Assembly: GCA_016196065.1 (NCBI GenBank)
Contig: JACPYL010000010.1
Span: 806,001-870,000, forward strand
Length of the DNA stretch: 64,000 nt
Direction: 5' to 3'
Origin: Acidobacteriota bacterium
Lineage (GTDB): Bacteria > Acidobacteriota > Terriglobia > Terriglobales > Acidobacteriaceae
The position numbers and the translations under genes are program-made. The notes under the pieces were generated by a model. It ran no database searches. It worked only from the letters and a program-made list of their open reading frames with translations, and had not been told where the DNA came from. Shown here piece by piece: positions 16,105 through 27,469 of the stretch. How positions within the stretch are numbered: the stretch's first letter is position 1; each line of letters opens with the position of its first letter.

Positions 16105-17211
16105 CTACTCTGAGTTACCCCGTTGCTCCGAGCCTGTCGGGGTTAATTTCCCGAACAAGCCGTTCGTCTCCTCATTCGGACCCGAGGAAAAGTACAGGTC
16201 GTTAAACAATCCGGAGTTGGTGTTGCCTCCGCCGAAGCTGATCGCCCACAGGCCGTCGATCGCGATCGGGGCGCCGTTGGGATCCAGCAAAGTGCCTTCA
16301 CGTTTTCCACTCACGGGATTGTAGGCATTGATCTTGCCGTCGCCGAAATTGCCAATCAGCAAACGGTGGCTGAACGGGCCGAAATCTCCGGGTGCCTGGG
16401 CGATGCCCCAGGGAGCGTTCATGGTGCTGTTGTGCTGAAGTCGCAGCAGCAGGTTGCCATCGGTGTCAAAAACATCCACAAAGCCCTTACCGGGACCATG
16501 TGTTTCATGCGGTTCGCCGGCGCGAGGCTGCGCAAATGCGACGACGATGTTCCCGCCGACGTTTTGAATTCCGAAAGGCGCATAGCCCATGGGCAAGGCG
16601 GCGTCTTTGAATCCGCCCGCGGTGGTGACTTTGTTAAACCTCTTGTTAAAGACCGTGACTTCACCCAAAGAGAAGTTTGCGGCGAAGAGGCGGGGTCCTT
16701 TGTTGGTGTCGGCGATTGCCAGACCGGTATAGACGGCGTGTTCGGCGGAGGCGTCCGCCTTAATGACTGCCACCGTTGGGTTCACATTTGGATTCCAGCC
16801 CGCAATCGTGCCCGCCAGCGTGGAGAACAGGAAGATCGACCGCTGGCCGGGAATCAGTTCAAAAGCTCCCGGGAAGGCGTTGAATACAGTTCCCGTGGGA
16901 GAACCGGAACCAGACTGTCCGTTTGGCAAGGGGATGGTGACAACCAGGCTCTGGGGAAGTCCAGTAGCGTCATAAAGGGTTGACAGGCCAGTTGCCTGGT
17001 CAGCAACCCACCAGGGCGAACCCGAGGCGCGCGAGAGTCCCCACGCGTTAACGAGATTAGGATCGATGTGGGCGGCATTCCCAACGCCTGCGGCGTTGGC
17101 GGTCAAGTCGGTTCGGGTAAAGTGCTGCGCCAGCGCACTGCTGGCGGTTAAGATAACCGTGAAAACAATCGCGGCCACTGCCACGATATGCTTCGAATGA
17201 TTGGGAGACAT
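16105..17211 (-). CDS. Secreted TIGR03118 family protein
   Basis: A 368-residue protein with a signal peptide (VAAIVFTVILTASSALAQ). The mature part shows LTANAAGVGNAAHIDPNLVNAWGLS, WWVADQATGLSTLYD, IAGWNPN and FANFSLGEVTVFN-like repeats. This is the conserved TIGR03118 family, probably an extracellular beta-propeller by its repeated strand pattern. Its function is unknown. It is monocistronic, with a strong terminator directly downstream and a divergent region of about 500 bases before the ATP synthase genes. Confidence 0.85.
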   Translation of the reverse strand: MSPNHSKHIVAVAAIVFTVILTASSALAQHFTRTDLTANAAGVGNAAHIDPNLVNAWGLSRASGSPWWVADQATGLSTLYDATGLPQSLVVTIPLPNGQSGSGSPTGTVFNAFPGAFELIPGQRSIFLFSTLAGTIAGWNPNVNPTVAVIKADASAEHAVYTGLAIADTNKGPRLFAANFSLGEVTVFNKRFNKVTTAGGFKDAALPMGYAPFGIQNVGGNIVVAFAQPRAGEPHETHGPGKGFVDVFDTDGNLLLRLQHNSTMNAPWGIAQAPGDFGPFSHRLLIGNFGDGKINAYNPVSGKREGTLLDPNGAPIAIDGLWAISFGGGNTNSGLFNDLYFSSGPNEETNGLFGKLTPTGSEQRGNSE

Positions 17212-17655
17212 ACAATTCCCTCCTCAGAGATCGCTCAATTGGTCGCTCCCTTGCGGCAGTACAAGGAATGCTGACGAAATTCACCTTACGCGTTGACGTT
17301 GCTGTGATTTGTCACAGGTTTGTCATGAGAAGGTTATTTTTTGAACGGGCTCGATCGTTGTGCTCGATGCCCTGCTGAAAGTCTGTTTTTCACGAGCGAA
17401 TGCGGATCCCCCGCTGCGTTCGGGATCACAGGGTTCACTATGGGGAATGTCTTGAGGTTGATCGGGTCGTCGCGGGAGTTCGATCGCCAAAATTAAAATG
17501 GGCCGCCAGCCAAGAAGCGGTGACGTTTCCTTGGCTATCGGCCCACTCGATCCTGAAACGGATCGGAGGTGATACATAAATGGTAGACCCTGCAAATCGA
17601 TTGTCAAGAACCATCTTTTCCATCTAAGAGAGGCGTGGCCAGCGACCCTCAACTA
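17212..17655. other. Intergenic region without a convincing gene
   Basis: This stretch separates the minus-strand TIGR03118 gene from the ATP synthase operon. A minus-strand frame of 61 codons (17438-17623) starts with ATG but has no ribosome-binding site or family pattern that I recognise. The region should hold the TIGR03118 promoter. I see no RNA gene in it. Confidence 0.5.
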
Positions 17656-17684
17656 TTGACACTGGCCTCTCCACAGTGTTAATT
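17656..17684 (+). promoter_or_regulatory. Putative sigma-70-type promoter of the ATP synthase operon
   Basis: A perfect TTGACA lies at 17656-17661. The sequence GTTAAT at 17678-17683, 16 bases further on, matches four of six -10 positions. It is about 50 bases upstream of the first ATP synthase gene on the same strand, in otherwise gene-free DNA. Confidence 0.45.
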
Positions 17685-17733
17685 TTATTGGTTTTAGAAG
17701 CCCTTATTCTTCCAGCTATATCAGCAGCCAAAC

Positions 17734-18204
17734 ATGGATCAGACAATCCGACAACTAGGGGAATTACTGCTCGGAGCCGTACCTACCGCGATCCTGTTGG
17801 CGATCCTTTATTTTCTCTATACCGTGCTGGTGCACAAGCCTCTCACCGCTGTGCTGGCGGAAAGGCGCGCTCGAACCGAGGGCGCACTCGAAAAAGCCCG
17901 CGCCGATATCGCGGCCGCCGATGCTCGAACTGCTGATTACGAACAGCGTCTGCGGGAAGCTCGGCTGAAGATTTTCAGGAACCTGGAAAACCGGCGCCAG
18001 CAGGCAACGCAGTTGCGTGCCGAAGCCGCCGCCCAGGCGCGAGCACGGGCTCAGGAACAGATTAAGAATGCGCGCGCCGCCATCGAGCAGGACAAGCAAC
18101 AGGCGATGGCGAAACTACAATCCGACGCGGAACGCTTAGCTGCGGAGATCGTCCAAAGAGTGTTGCGGCCCGTCGAGGCGGCAAGTCCGGTGGGTGGACA
18201 ATGA
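17734..18204 (+). CDS. atpF: ATP synthase F0 subunit b' (first b-type subunit)
   Basis: A 156-residue peripheral-stalk protein: one N-terminal membrane helix (AILLAILYFLYTVLV) followed by a long charged coiled coil (RRARTEGALEKARADIAAAD and onward). It is the first gene of the ATP synthase run and overlaps the second b-type gene by four bases (ATGA). Two different b-type subunits in tandem suggest a b/b' heterodimer, as in photosynthetic bacteria. The a (atpB) and c (atpE) genes that usually come first are absent, so the operon is split. Which of the two is best called b' is a guess. Confidence 0.87.
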   Translation: MDQTIRQLGELLLGAVPTAILLAILYFLYTVLVHKPLTAVLAERRARTEGALEKARADIAAADARTADYEQRLREARLKIFRNLENRRQQATQLRAEAAAQARARAQEQIKNARAAIEQDKQQAMAKLQSDAERLAAEIVQRVLRPVEAASPVGGQ

Positions 18205-18953
18205 ACATCCGCGGATTTCTAAGAATATACGTACTGATCGCGCTCTTGGCGCTGCTGGCGATTGCTTCGCCGCGTGCGTTTGGAAAAACTCAGGAAAGTT
18301 CTGAGTCCTCCGCGCAGCCTTCTTCTGCTCAATCGACTGAGAAGAGTGCGAGCGCGGAGTTGGCCAAGGAAACTCGCGAAGCGGCTGGGGAAGAAGAAGA
18401 GAACGAGAACCTGAAGCACTCGCCTGCGATCCAGTTCCTGGCCAGGAAAACGGGAATGTCAGTTCACCGTGCCCATCTGTTCGCTGTCACGGCCAATTTC
18501 CTGATCGTTGCATTTCTAATTTACTGGTTCGCCCGCAAGAGTATTCCTGCAGCTTTCCGCAGTCGTACGGATTCGATCCAACGCGGATTGGAAGAAGGAC
18601 GCGCGGCCAGCGAGGATGCCAACCGGCGACTGGCGGATATCGAGTCGCGTCTGAGCAAACTGGATAGTGAAGTCGCACAGATGCAGGCGCAATCCGAGAG
18701 TGAAGCAGCAGCCGAAGACGGACGGATCAAGCAAGCGGCCGAAGCCGACATCCGCAAGATCGTGGAAGCAGCGGAGCAGGAAATTGCTTCCGCCGCCAAG
18801 CAGGCGCGCCGCGATCTGTCGTCACACACGGCTGACCTGGCGGTTGCGCTCGCACGCAAACAAATTCAGGTTGATTCCGCGACGGACCAGATTCTGGTTA
18901 GAAATTTTGCCGGAAGACTTGCGTCCGGCAGCGGCGGAAAGGACCGTCAGTAG
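18201..18953 (+). CDS. atpF: ATP synthase F0 subunit b, long form with N-terminal extension
   Basis: A 250-residue b-type stalk subunit, well above the usual 156-170. It starts with a signal-peptide-like helix (IYVLIALLALLAIASPRAFG). A Ser/Glu-rich stretch of about 60 residues follows, then the membrane helix FAVTANFLIVAFLIYWFARK and a long coiled coil. If the first helix is cleaved, the acidic segment would be periplasmic; if not, the subunit has two membrane spans. It is translationally coupled to the preceding b' gene, and the delta gene starts two bases after its stop. The long N-terminus is unusual outside this lineage as far as I know. Confidence 0.85.
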   Translation: MNIRGFLRIYVLIALLALLAIASPRAFGKTQESSESSAQPSSAQSTEKSASAELAKETREAAGEEEENENLKHSPAIQFLARKTGMSVHRAHLFAVTANFLIVAFLIYWFARKSIPAAFRSRTDSIQRGLEEGRAASEDANRRLADIESRLSKLDSEVAQMQAQSESEAAAEDGRIKQAAEADIRKIVEAAEQEIASAAKQARRDLSSHTADLAVALARKQIQVDSATDQILVRNFAGRLASGSGGKDRQ

Positions 18954-18955
18954 CC

Positions 18956-19495
18956 ATGGCTTCCGTCGTTGGCGTCTACGCTCGAGCCTTTGCCGATGTA
19001 GTGATCGGCAGCAAGCTCGATTCCACGCGCATGCTGCAGGAATTGCATGGCGTCGAAGCGCTGCTGGGAGAGAGCGTCCAGTTTCGTCGCGTGATGGTGA
19101 ACCCCTCTATCCCGGGCGATCGCAAGCGTGCAGTGCTGGATGCAGTCGGACAACGCCTGGGTATGACGCGACAGGTGCGAAATTTCATCGCCGTGGTCAC
19201 GGATCACCGGCGGTTGCCGTTGTTACCGGAGATCCTGAAAGAACTGGAACAGGTGTTGAACGATCGCATGGGGATCGCAGATGCGGAAATTATCAGCGCG
19301 CGCGAACTCAACGAGACAGAAGCGAATACGCTGGTCGCCGAAATAACCAAACTTACGGGCAAGCAAGTACGCGCCCGCTATCGCCTGGACCGGTCGTTGC
19401 TGGGCGGGGCCTTGGTGAAAGTCGGCAGTACGGTTTACGACGGTTCCGTAAAGGAACAGTTGGAGAGAATTCGAGAACAGTTGATGGAGAGCTAG
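18956..19495 (+). CDS. atpH: ATP synthase F1 subunit delta
   Basis: A 179-residue soluble subunit that links the F1 head to the b stalk. It shows the family pattern VYARAFADVV near the N-terminus, VRNFIAVVTDHRRLPLLPEI in the middle and the C-terminal RYRLDRSLLGGALVKVG...YDGSVKEQLERI. The ATG at 18956 follows the b gene by two bases. An inverted repeat follows in the gap before atpA. Confidence 0.93.
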   Translation: MASVVGVYARAFADVVIGSKLDSTRMLQELHGVEALLGESVQFRRVMVNPSIPGDRKRAVLDAVGQRLGMTRQVRNFIAVVTDHRRLPLLPEILKELEQVLNDRMGIADAEIISARELNETEANTLVAEITKLTGKQVRARYRLDRSLLGGALVKVGSTVYDGSVKEQLERIREQLMES

Positions 19496-21112
<1,617 letters not shown>

Positions 21113-21113
21113 C

Positions 21114-21197
21114 AGTTGTCAGTTCTCGGTTCCCAGTTCTCAGTAGAAACTGAGCACTGAGGTTTTACTGAGAACTGGGAACCGGGAACTGAGAACT
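21114..21197. repeat. 32-base-pair hairpin between atpA and atpG
   Basis: Arms at 21114-21145 and 21166-21197 are reverse complements at 30 of 32 positions around a 20-base loop. The arms are made of stuttered words (AGTTCTC, GGTTCCC, AGTTCTCAG). The structure fills almost the entire gap: it starts two bases after the atpA stop and ends three bases before the TTG start of atpG. It would cover the atpG ribosome-binding region in the mRNA. No T-run follows, so termination is not expected. Confidence 0.9.
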
Positions 21198-21200
21198 CAT

Positions 21201-22253
21201 TTGGCAAACATTCTCGACATTCGGCGCCGGATTCGCAGCGTGGTCAACACGCGGCAGATCACCAAGGCCATGAAGACGGTGTCGGCTGCTAAGTTGCGGC
21301 GGGCGCAGGAGCGTGCGTTGGCGGCGCGTCCCTATTCGCAGATGTTGACGAATGTTCTGAAGTCGCTGGTTTCTCGCGCCGACATTTACGATCCCATCAC
21401 GGGCGAGGCGTTGCACCCTCTCCTGGTGGAGCGGCCAGAAAAGAACATCCTGCTCATCGTTGTAACTGGCGACAAAGGCCTGGCGGGTGCGTTCAACACC
21501 AATATCCTGAAGGTCGTTACCAAGTTCATCGACTCGAACGCGGACAAGAATATCGATGTCGAGTGCGTTGGGCGAAAAGGGCGAGATTTCCTGCGGCGCC
21601 GGTTTCCGATGGCTGCAACAACTCAGTCCGGACAAGAAAACGCCCCGCGAGCAGGCCGAGTACAGATCGTAGGCGAGCACGTCGGCGTCCTGGGCAAAGT
21701 GGAATTTTCGTTCGCTTCCGAAGTCGGTCAAAGCGTAGTGGAAAAGTTTTCTCGCGGCGAGATTGACGGCGTTTACGTTCTTTACAACGAATTCAAGTCA
21801 GTCATCGCGCAACGCCTGATTGTGCAGAAGCTTCTCCCCATCAAGGAAATCGGCGTGGAAGACGTCCGCATGGCGGAAGAAGCGGCGCAGGAAGAGCGGA
21901 AACGCCGGCTCGAAGCGGCCAAGGCAGCGGGTGTGGGTGTCCGGCCCGTGGATACGGCTGCAGTAGATGAAGCCGCTGCGAAATTCGGTACCGCGCCCGT
22001 CGATTACATCTATGAACAGCCGCCCGGGCAGTTGTTCAGCGAGATTTTGCCGAAGTACGTTGGCATTCAGGTTTTTCATGCGCTGCTGGAATCAGTAGCG
22101 GCAGAACACGCTGCTCGCATGACGGCGATGGATTCCGCCACCAACAATGCGTCGGACATGATCGATTCATTGACGCTGGTGATGAACCGCGCTCGCCAGG
22201 CAAAGATCACGAAAGAAATTATTGAAATCGTGAGCGGCGCAGCAGCATCGTAA
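21201..22253 (+). CDS. atpG: ATP synthase F1 subunit gamma, with internal insertion
   Basis: The central rotor shaft subunit. The N-terminal helix ILDIRRRIRSVVNTRQITKA and the C-terminal NNASDMIDSLTLVMNRARQA are typical. At 350 residues it is about 60 longer than the usual 285-290. The extra length includes a charged segment (EEAAQEERKRRLEAAKAAG and the residues after it) inserted just before VDYIYEQPP, in the central alpha/beta domain. The start is TTG at 21201, directly behind a long hairpin and without a clear Shine-Dalgarno sequence. The insertion is not at the position of the redox-regulated loop of chloroplast gamma. Confidence 0.94.
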   Translation: MANILDIRRRIRSVVNTRQITKAMKTVSAAKLRRAQERALAARPYSQMLTNVLKSLVSRADIYDPITGEALHPLLVERPEKNILLIVVTGDKGLAGAFNTNILKVVTKFIDSNADKNIDVECVGRKGRDFLRRRFPMAATTQSGQENAPRAGRVQIVGEHVGVLGKVEFSFASEVGQSVVEKFSRGEIDGVYVLYNEFKSVIAQRLIVQKLLPIKEIGVEDVRMAEEAAQEERKRRLEAAKAAGVGVRPVDTAAVDEAAAKFGTAPVDYIYEQPPGQLFSEILPKYVGIQVFHALLESVAAEHAARMTAMDSATNNASDMIDSLTLVMNRARQAKITKEIIEIVSGAAAS

Positions 22254-22254
22254 A

Positions 22255-22359
22255 ATCGCTTCGAGCTGCGGGCTACAAGCCCCTGAATCCGGCAGCTCGC
22301 GTCGAGGTGGATTGGTCAAAGTACAAGCTCGGAGCTCGCGGCTCGAAGCCCGAAGCGAT
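22255..22359. repeat. Imperfect inverted repeat between atpG and atpD
   Basis: ATCGCTTCG at 22255-22263 pairs perfectly with 22351-22359, and 22263-22274 pairs with 22333-22344 at 10 of 12 positions, with a small insertion in the right side. The words GAGCTGCGGGCT and GGCTCGAAGC match the repeat at 19509-19555. It fills the gap and ends 11 bases before the atpD start. Confidence 0.65.
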
Positions 22360-22364
22360 ATTGA

Positions 22365-23813
<1,449 letters not shown>

Positions 23814-23819
23814 AAACGT

Positions 23820-23915
23820 CGTTGGTCGCTCGTCGTTCGTCGTTGGCAACCGCGCCCACGACGAACACGCACCGCGAACGACTAAGGACTAACGACGAAC
23901 GACCAGCAACGAACG
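23820..23915. repeat. Inverted repeat between atpD and atpC
   Basis: Arms at 23820-23844 and 23891-23915 are reverse complements at 22 of 25 positions around a 46-base spacer. The arms consist of CGTCGTT/CGTTGGT stutters, and the spacer contains further copies of ACGACGAAC. It ends five bases before the atpC start codon. Confidence 0.75.
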
Positions 23916-23920
23916 AAGAT

Positions 23921-24325
23921 ATGGCCGATACTTTCCAACTCGAAATCGTCACTCCAGAGAAACTGGTGGTGAATGAAGCCGTGGAAGAGGCTCAGATCCC
24001 CGGTCTAGGCGGATACCTCGGCATCCTGCCAGGACATGCTCCGTTGATCACTGAACTTGCAGTGGGCGTGATCACGTATCGCGCGCAAGGCGTGACCAAG
24101 AGCCTTTCCGTAGCCTGGGGATTCGCGGAAGTACTGCCCGAAAAAGTCACCATGCTGGCGGAGACGGCGGAGCGTCCTGAGGATATCGACGTGGTTCGCG
24201 CTCAGAAAGCGAAAGATCGGGCGGAGCAGTTCTTGAAGGGTACTGATCCGCAAGTGGATTATGATCGCGCCCAGGATGCTCTGCAACGCGCCGAAACGCG
24301 TCTGAAGGTCGCCAGCGAAAAGTAG
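23921..24325 (+). CDS. atpC: ATP synthase F1 subunit epsilon
   Basis: A 134-residue subunit: beta-sandwich (FQLEIVTPEKLVV, GYLGILPGHAPLITEL, AWGFAEVLPEKVTMLAETAE) followed by a C-terminal helical hairpin (RAQKAKDRAEQFL, RAETRLKVA). The ATG at 23921 is chosen because the longer frame to 23822 consists only of translated inverted repeat. It is the last gene of the operon; a strong terminator follows 22 bases later. Confidence 0.94.
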   Translation: MADTFQLEIVTPEKLVVNEAVEEAQIPGLGGYLGILPGHAPLITELAVGVITYRAQGVTKSLSVAWGFAEVLPEKVTMLAETAERPEDIDVVRAQKAKDRAEQFLKGTDPQVDYDRAQDALQRAETRLKVASEK

Positions 24326-24346
24326 CAGTTTTGCAGGCATAAGCAC

Positions 24347-24382
24347 GACGGCCGCCGAAATCTCGGCGGCCGTCATGTTTTG
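24347..24382. terminator. Terminator after the ATP synthase operon
   Basis: Twelve-base perfect arms GACGGCCGCCGA (24347-24358) and 24363-24374 with a four-base AATC loop, followed by ATGTTTTGA. It lies between two convergent genes and may serve both. Confidence 0.8.
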
Positions 24383-24393
24383 ATGCGACGAAA

Positions 24394-25032
24394 CTAGTAA
24401 CGTCCTCGGCTCATGACTGAGTCATATCCAGCGCGGTAGCCGGCCGTGTACTCGGCCTTGTAGCGATCACGGCTTCCGAACTCACGCTGATACCCGCGAT
24501 CGCGGTCTCCGAACCGGCCGCGAGGTTTCGAGTTGTACTCCTTACGGTGTTGGATGTCTTCGCGAGCTGCTTCCGCGCCATCCTGATAGCCCCACCGGTT
24601 CGCGACGTTTCCGCCGTTGGCGTCATAACCACCACGCCAGCCTGTGTTCTGCCAGCCGTCGTCACGATAGCGTCCGCGTCCGCGATTAGCCGGCTCCTGG
24701 TATCCGGCCCGGAAGCCGTTGCTGTAGCCGTCCTGATACGCACGCTGATAGAACTCCACGGGACCCATCCAGCGTTGGTAGCCACGTGTGGCCCGGCGAT
24801 AGTCGGGAGTCTGATAGTCGTTGGGATCGTTCTCTCGACTCTCATGGCGGCCTTTGCCGATGCCATCGTTATAGCCGTTCTGGTATCCATACTGCCGCGC
24901 CTGGCCGTTGTCCCGGCGGTAATTGCGATCGTTGTCCCGATCGCCATCGCGATCATATTGGGCGAGCGCGAATCCGCTTAATACCAGCGTTGCCGTCAAA
25001 GCGAATGCTGCCACCCGCATCGTTCGCCACAT
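24394..25032 (-). CDS. Secreted Gly/Tyr/Arg-rich repeat protein of unknown function
   Basis: A 212-residue protein with a signal peptide (MRVAAFALTATLVLSGFALAQ) and a GGAGG ribosome-binding site before the ATG at 25032. The mature part is strongly hydrophilic and rich in Arg, Asp, Gly, Tyr and Asn. A short motif of the form GYxxGYxxG recurs: YGYQNGYNDGIGKG, YQDGYSNGFRAGYQ, WGYQDGAEAAR and YTAGYRAGYDS. No enzyme motif is visible. The periodic aromatic/glycine pattern suggests a flexible or self-associating envelope or matrix protein, which is inference. It converges on the ATP synthase operon. Confidence 0.75.
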   Translation of the reverse strand: MWRTMRVAAFALTATLVLSGFALAQYDRDGDRDNDRNYRRDNGQARQYGYQNGYNDGIGKGRHESRENDPNDYQTPDYRRATRGYQRWMGPVEFYQRAYQDGYSNGFRAGYQEPANRGRGRYRDDGWQNTGWRGGYDANGGNVANRWGYQDGAEAAREDIQHRKEYNSKPRGRFGDRDRGYQREFGSRDRYKAEYTAGYRAGYDSVMSRGRY

Positions 25033-25336
25033 AGTGTCCTCCAGCCGGAACGCTGTCCCTACCTCGTTCGCCAGCGTTCGGCGGCATGATCAATGTGATG
25101 CGGGAAGGTCAGAGAATTGCTGCTACGCCGGCGAAAGAAATAGTTTGCCCGGTGGCGCGAGTGGCGCGAAACTTTCTGAGGGGCATCGGGTTGCGAGGAT
25201 CTTGTTCGAGAACGGCGTGTGCCGTTTTCTGGCAGTTCCTGGTCACCTCCCAACGGTTGTCGAGGTAATGCCTTCAGGTCGTTCTTCGATGTTTCTGCTC
25301 TGCTAAACTTCTCTGTTTCTTACATCTAATGAGGCA
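25033..25336. other. Intergenic region without a convincing gene
   Basis: About 300 bases between divergent genes. Short frames on both strands overlap here, but none has a ribosome-binding site or recognisable pattern. The region should contain the promoters of the secreted repeat protein and of the hydroxybutyryl-CoA dehydrogenase gene. No RNA structure stands out. Confidence 0.45.
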
Positions 25337-26206
25337 ATGATGGCAATCCAGCGAGTGGGAGTGATTGGCGCGGGCACGATGGGGAACGGTATCGCCCATG
25401 TGTTCGCGCGCAGCGGTTATGAAGTCGTGCTTTGCGACGTCGAGCAGAGGTTCGTCGATCGTGGACTGGAGACAATCGGCAAGAATCTCGACCGGGAACT
25501 AGCCAAGAACAAGATCACTTCGGACGCCAAAACCGCGACCCTCGGCCGGATCAAGACTGTGCTGGAGCGCGCCAAATTGGTGGATTGCGGTCTGATTGTC
25601 GAAGCGGCAACCGAGAAATTTGAAATCAAATCGGAGATTTTTCGCGACCTCGATCGCGTTATGAAGCCCGATGTGATCCTGGCTTCGAACACTTCGTCCA
25701 TCTCGATCACGAAGATTGGCGCGTTGACCAAACGTCCCGACAGAGTCGTCGGCATGCACTTTTTTAATCCAGTGCCCGTCATGATACTGGTGGAAGTGAT
25801 TCGTGGACTAGCCACCTCGCAAGCGACGTTTGAAACCGTACGCGACCTGGCCTTGAAACTTGAGAAGACTCCGGTTGAAGTTAACGACGCGCCCGGATTC
25901 GTCTCCAATCGCGTGCTGATGCCGTTGCTGAACGAAGCGATGTTCGCCGTGATGGAAGGTGTCGCGACTCCGCAGGCCGTCGACGAAGTTTTAAAACTTG
26001 GTATGGCCCATCCGATGGGTCCGCTCACGCTTGCGGATTTCATTGGGCTCGATGTCTGTCTGGATATCATGCGTGTGATGCAGGATGGGTTGGGTGATCC
26101 CAAGTATCGTCCTTGTCCGTTGCTGATCAAGATGGTGGACGCCGGTTGGCTGGGACGCAAGAGCGGGCGGGGGTTTTACGACTACTCCCAGGATCGAAAA
26201 TCATGA
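25337..26206 (+). CDS. hbd: 3-hydroxybutyryl-CoA dehydrogenase
   Basis: NAD-dependent 3-hydroxyacyl-CoA dehydrogenase of 289 residues, the usual length for the stand-alone enzyme. The NAD-binding motif [16 protein letters not shown] is at the N-terminus. Further signatures are [21 protein letters not shown] with the catalytic His, [19 protein letters not shown] and the C-terminal [14 protein letters not shown]. It oxidises or forms 3-hydroxybutyryl-CoA in butyrate or polyhydroxybutyrate metabolism. Two ATG codons stand in tandem at the start; either may be used. Its stop overlaps the next gene by four bases. Confidence 0.95.
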   Translation: MMAIQRVGVIGAGTMGNGIAHVFARSGYEVVLCDVEQRFVDRGLETIGKNLDRELAKNKITSDAKTATLGRIKTVLERAKLVDCGLIVEAATEKFEIKSEIFRDLDRVMKPDVILASNTSSISITKIGALTKRPDRVVGMHFFNPVPVMILVEVIRGLATSQATFETVRDLALKLEKTPVEVNDAPGFVSNRVLMPLLNEAMFAVMEGVATPQAVDEVLKLGMAHPMGPLTLADFIGLDVCLDIMRVMQDGLGDPKYRPCPLLIKMVDAGWLGRKSGRGFYDYSQDRKS

Positions 26207-26592
26207 CGACCGCGTGGGGCAGCGTTCTTCCCGAAGGACAATCCAGCGGCGACGCTTTGTTCTACTTCCTCGCCGTGGCTTTCGGATTGGGAACAGGGTG
26301 GATCGACGTTAAGGTCGGTGATTTACTGTTTACCGCTTTGCTCTCGCTCGCGTGTTGCATGTTGCTCGGCTTCGTGCGACCGCAAAGAGCCTGGCGCTGG
26401 GTCGTGCTGGTCGGCATCTTCGTTCCGCTGATGGATTATTTTGCCTACGCCGCACTTTCGCAAAAGCCGGACCGCGCCCAGATCTACGAGTCGTTCCTTG
26501 CCTTCCTGCCAGGAATCGTAGGCGCTTACGGGGGTGCGTTCGGACGAGGCGTAGTCAAAAATCTGTTCCCACCCAAACAGGGCGTGTCCTAA
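26203..26592 (+). CDS. Small integral membrane protein of unknown function
   Basis: The start ATG at 26203 overlaps the hbd stop (ATGA), giving 129 residues; the longer frame to 26113 is inside hbd. Hydrophobic helices are visible at [55 protein letters not shown] and near [16 protein letters not shown], so about four membrane spans. I do not recognise the family. Coupling to hbd suggests co-expression but does not show a shared function. Confidence 0.72.
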   Translation: MTTAWGSVLPEGQSSGDALFYFLAVAFGLGTGWIDVKVGDLLFTALLSLACCMLLGFVRPQRAWRWVVLVGIFVPLMDYFAYAALSQKPDRAQIYESFLAFLPGIVGAYGGAFGRGVVKNLFPPKQGVS

Positions 26593-26654
26593 ACAGCCAC
26601 GGAGAATTCAGAAAGTACTCCCGTTTCCACAGCCGTTCAGCGTAAGCTGCCAAT

Positions 26655-27464
26655 ATGGCAGTGTCCGTCTCGTTGCTGGCCAGCGGCAGCCGCGCCAATT
26701 GCGCGCTGGTCGCGAGCAGCACAACTCGAATCCTTGTGGATGCAGGGCTCTCCTGCCGCGAGACGTTCAAAAGGTTGCGCGCGGTTGGGGAACGTCCAGA
26801 AGATTTATCGGCAATCCTCATCACCCACGAACATTCTGACCACGTGGCGGGGCTTCAGCGCCTTGCATTCAAGTTGAAAGTGCCTGTCTTCCTGACGGAA
26901 GCGACGCATCGCGAATGGGGACGGTCTGCGCGCGACAAGAATGGTGATGGCAAGATTCCAGACATTCCGAAGCTGGAAAAATTCGCTTCCGGCTCGGGCT
27001 TCCAGATCGGTGATATTGAGGTCCGGCCCTTTACCATTCCTCACGACGCCGCCGATCCAGTGGGCTTCACGTTCCGCACGGAAGGAACGAAGATCGGGTA
27101 TGCCACCGACTTGGGTTATATGCCGGTGAGCGTCCGCGACCATCTGCGCGGGTGTGACATCCTGGTGATCGAGTCGAATCATGATCTCGAAAAGCTGCGA
27201 ACCGGCCCGTATCCCTGGTCAGTTAAGCAGCGTGTTATGAGCAGAGTAGGGCACTTATCGAATGACGCGCTCGCGGAATTCTTCACCAGCGACTATGATG
27301 GAGGGGCAGCTTACGTGGTGTTAGCCCACCTATCCGAGCAGAATAATCATCCCGAACTGGCTCGTGTGGCGGCCGAACAGGCTCTACGGGAGCGGCAGGG
27401 ATTGTGGCAAAACCGCGTGCTGCTGGCCAGCCAGTCGGAAGTGCTTGAGCCGATCCGGCTGTAG
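26655..27464 (+). CDS. MBL-fold metallo-hydrolase (YycJ/WalJ-like)
   Basis: A 269-residue metallo-beta-lactamase-fold protein. The zinc motif THEHSDH is at residues 57-63, with SLLASGSRANCALVAS at the N-terminus, the central YATDLGYMP and VIESNHD, and VLAHLSEQNNHPELA near the C-terminus. This pattern matches the YycJ/WalJ group, often linked to DNA or cell-wall metabolism as an exonuclease-like enzyme. It is cytoplasmic by lack of a signal. The next gene begins six bases after its stop. Confidence 0.88.
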   Translation: MAVSVSLLASGSRANCALVASSTTRILVDAGLSCRETFKRLRAVGERPEDLSAILITHEHSDHVAGLQRLAFKLKVPVFLTEATHREWGRSARDKNGDGKIPDIPKLEKFASGSGFQIGDIEVRPFTIPHDAADPVGFTFRTEGTKIGYATDLGYMPVSVRDHLRGCDILVIESNHDLEKLRTGPYPWSVKQRVMSRVGHLSNDALAEFFTSDYDGGAAYVVLAHLSEQNNHPELARVAAEQALRERQGLWQNRVLLASQSEVLEPIRL

Positions 27465-27469
27465 CGACT

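Noticed and set aside
17438-17623. Minus-strand frame of 61 codons in the gap before the ATP synthase genes
   Set aside because: It lacks a ribosome-binding site and any recognisable family pattern, and could be chance; it is only mentioned in the gap entry.
23822-23920. N-terminal extension of ATP synthase epsilon
   Set aside because: It is translated inverted-repeat DNA (repeating Arg, Thr, Asn, Glu) and not part of the epsilon fold.
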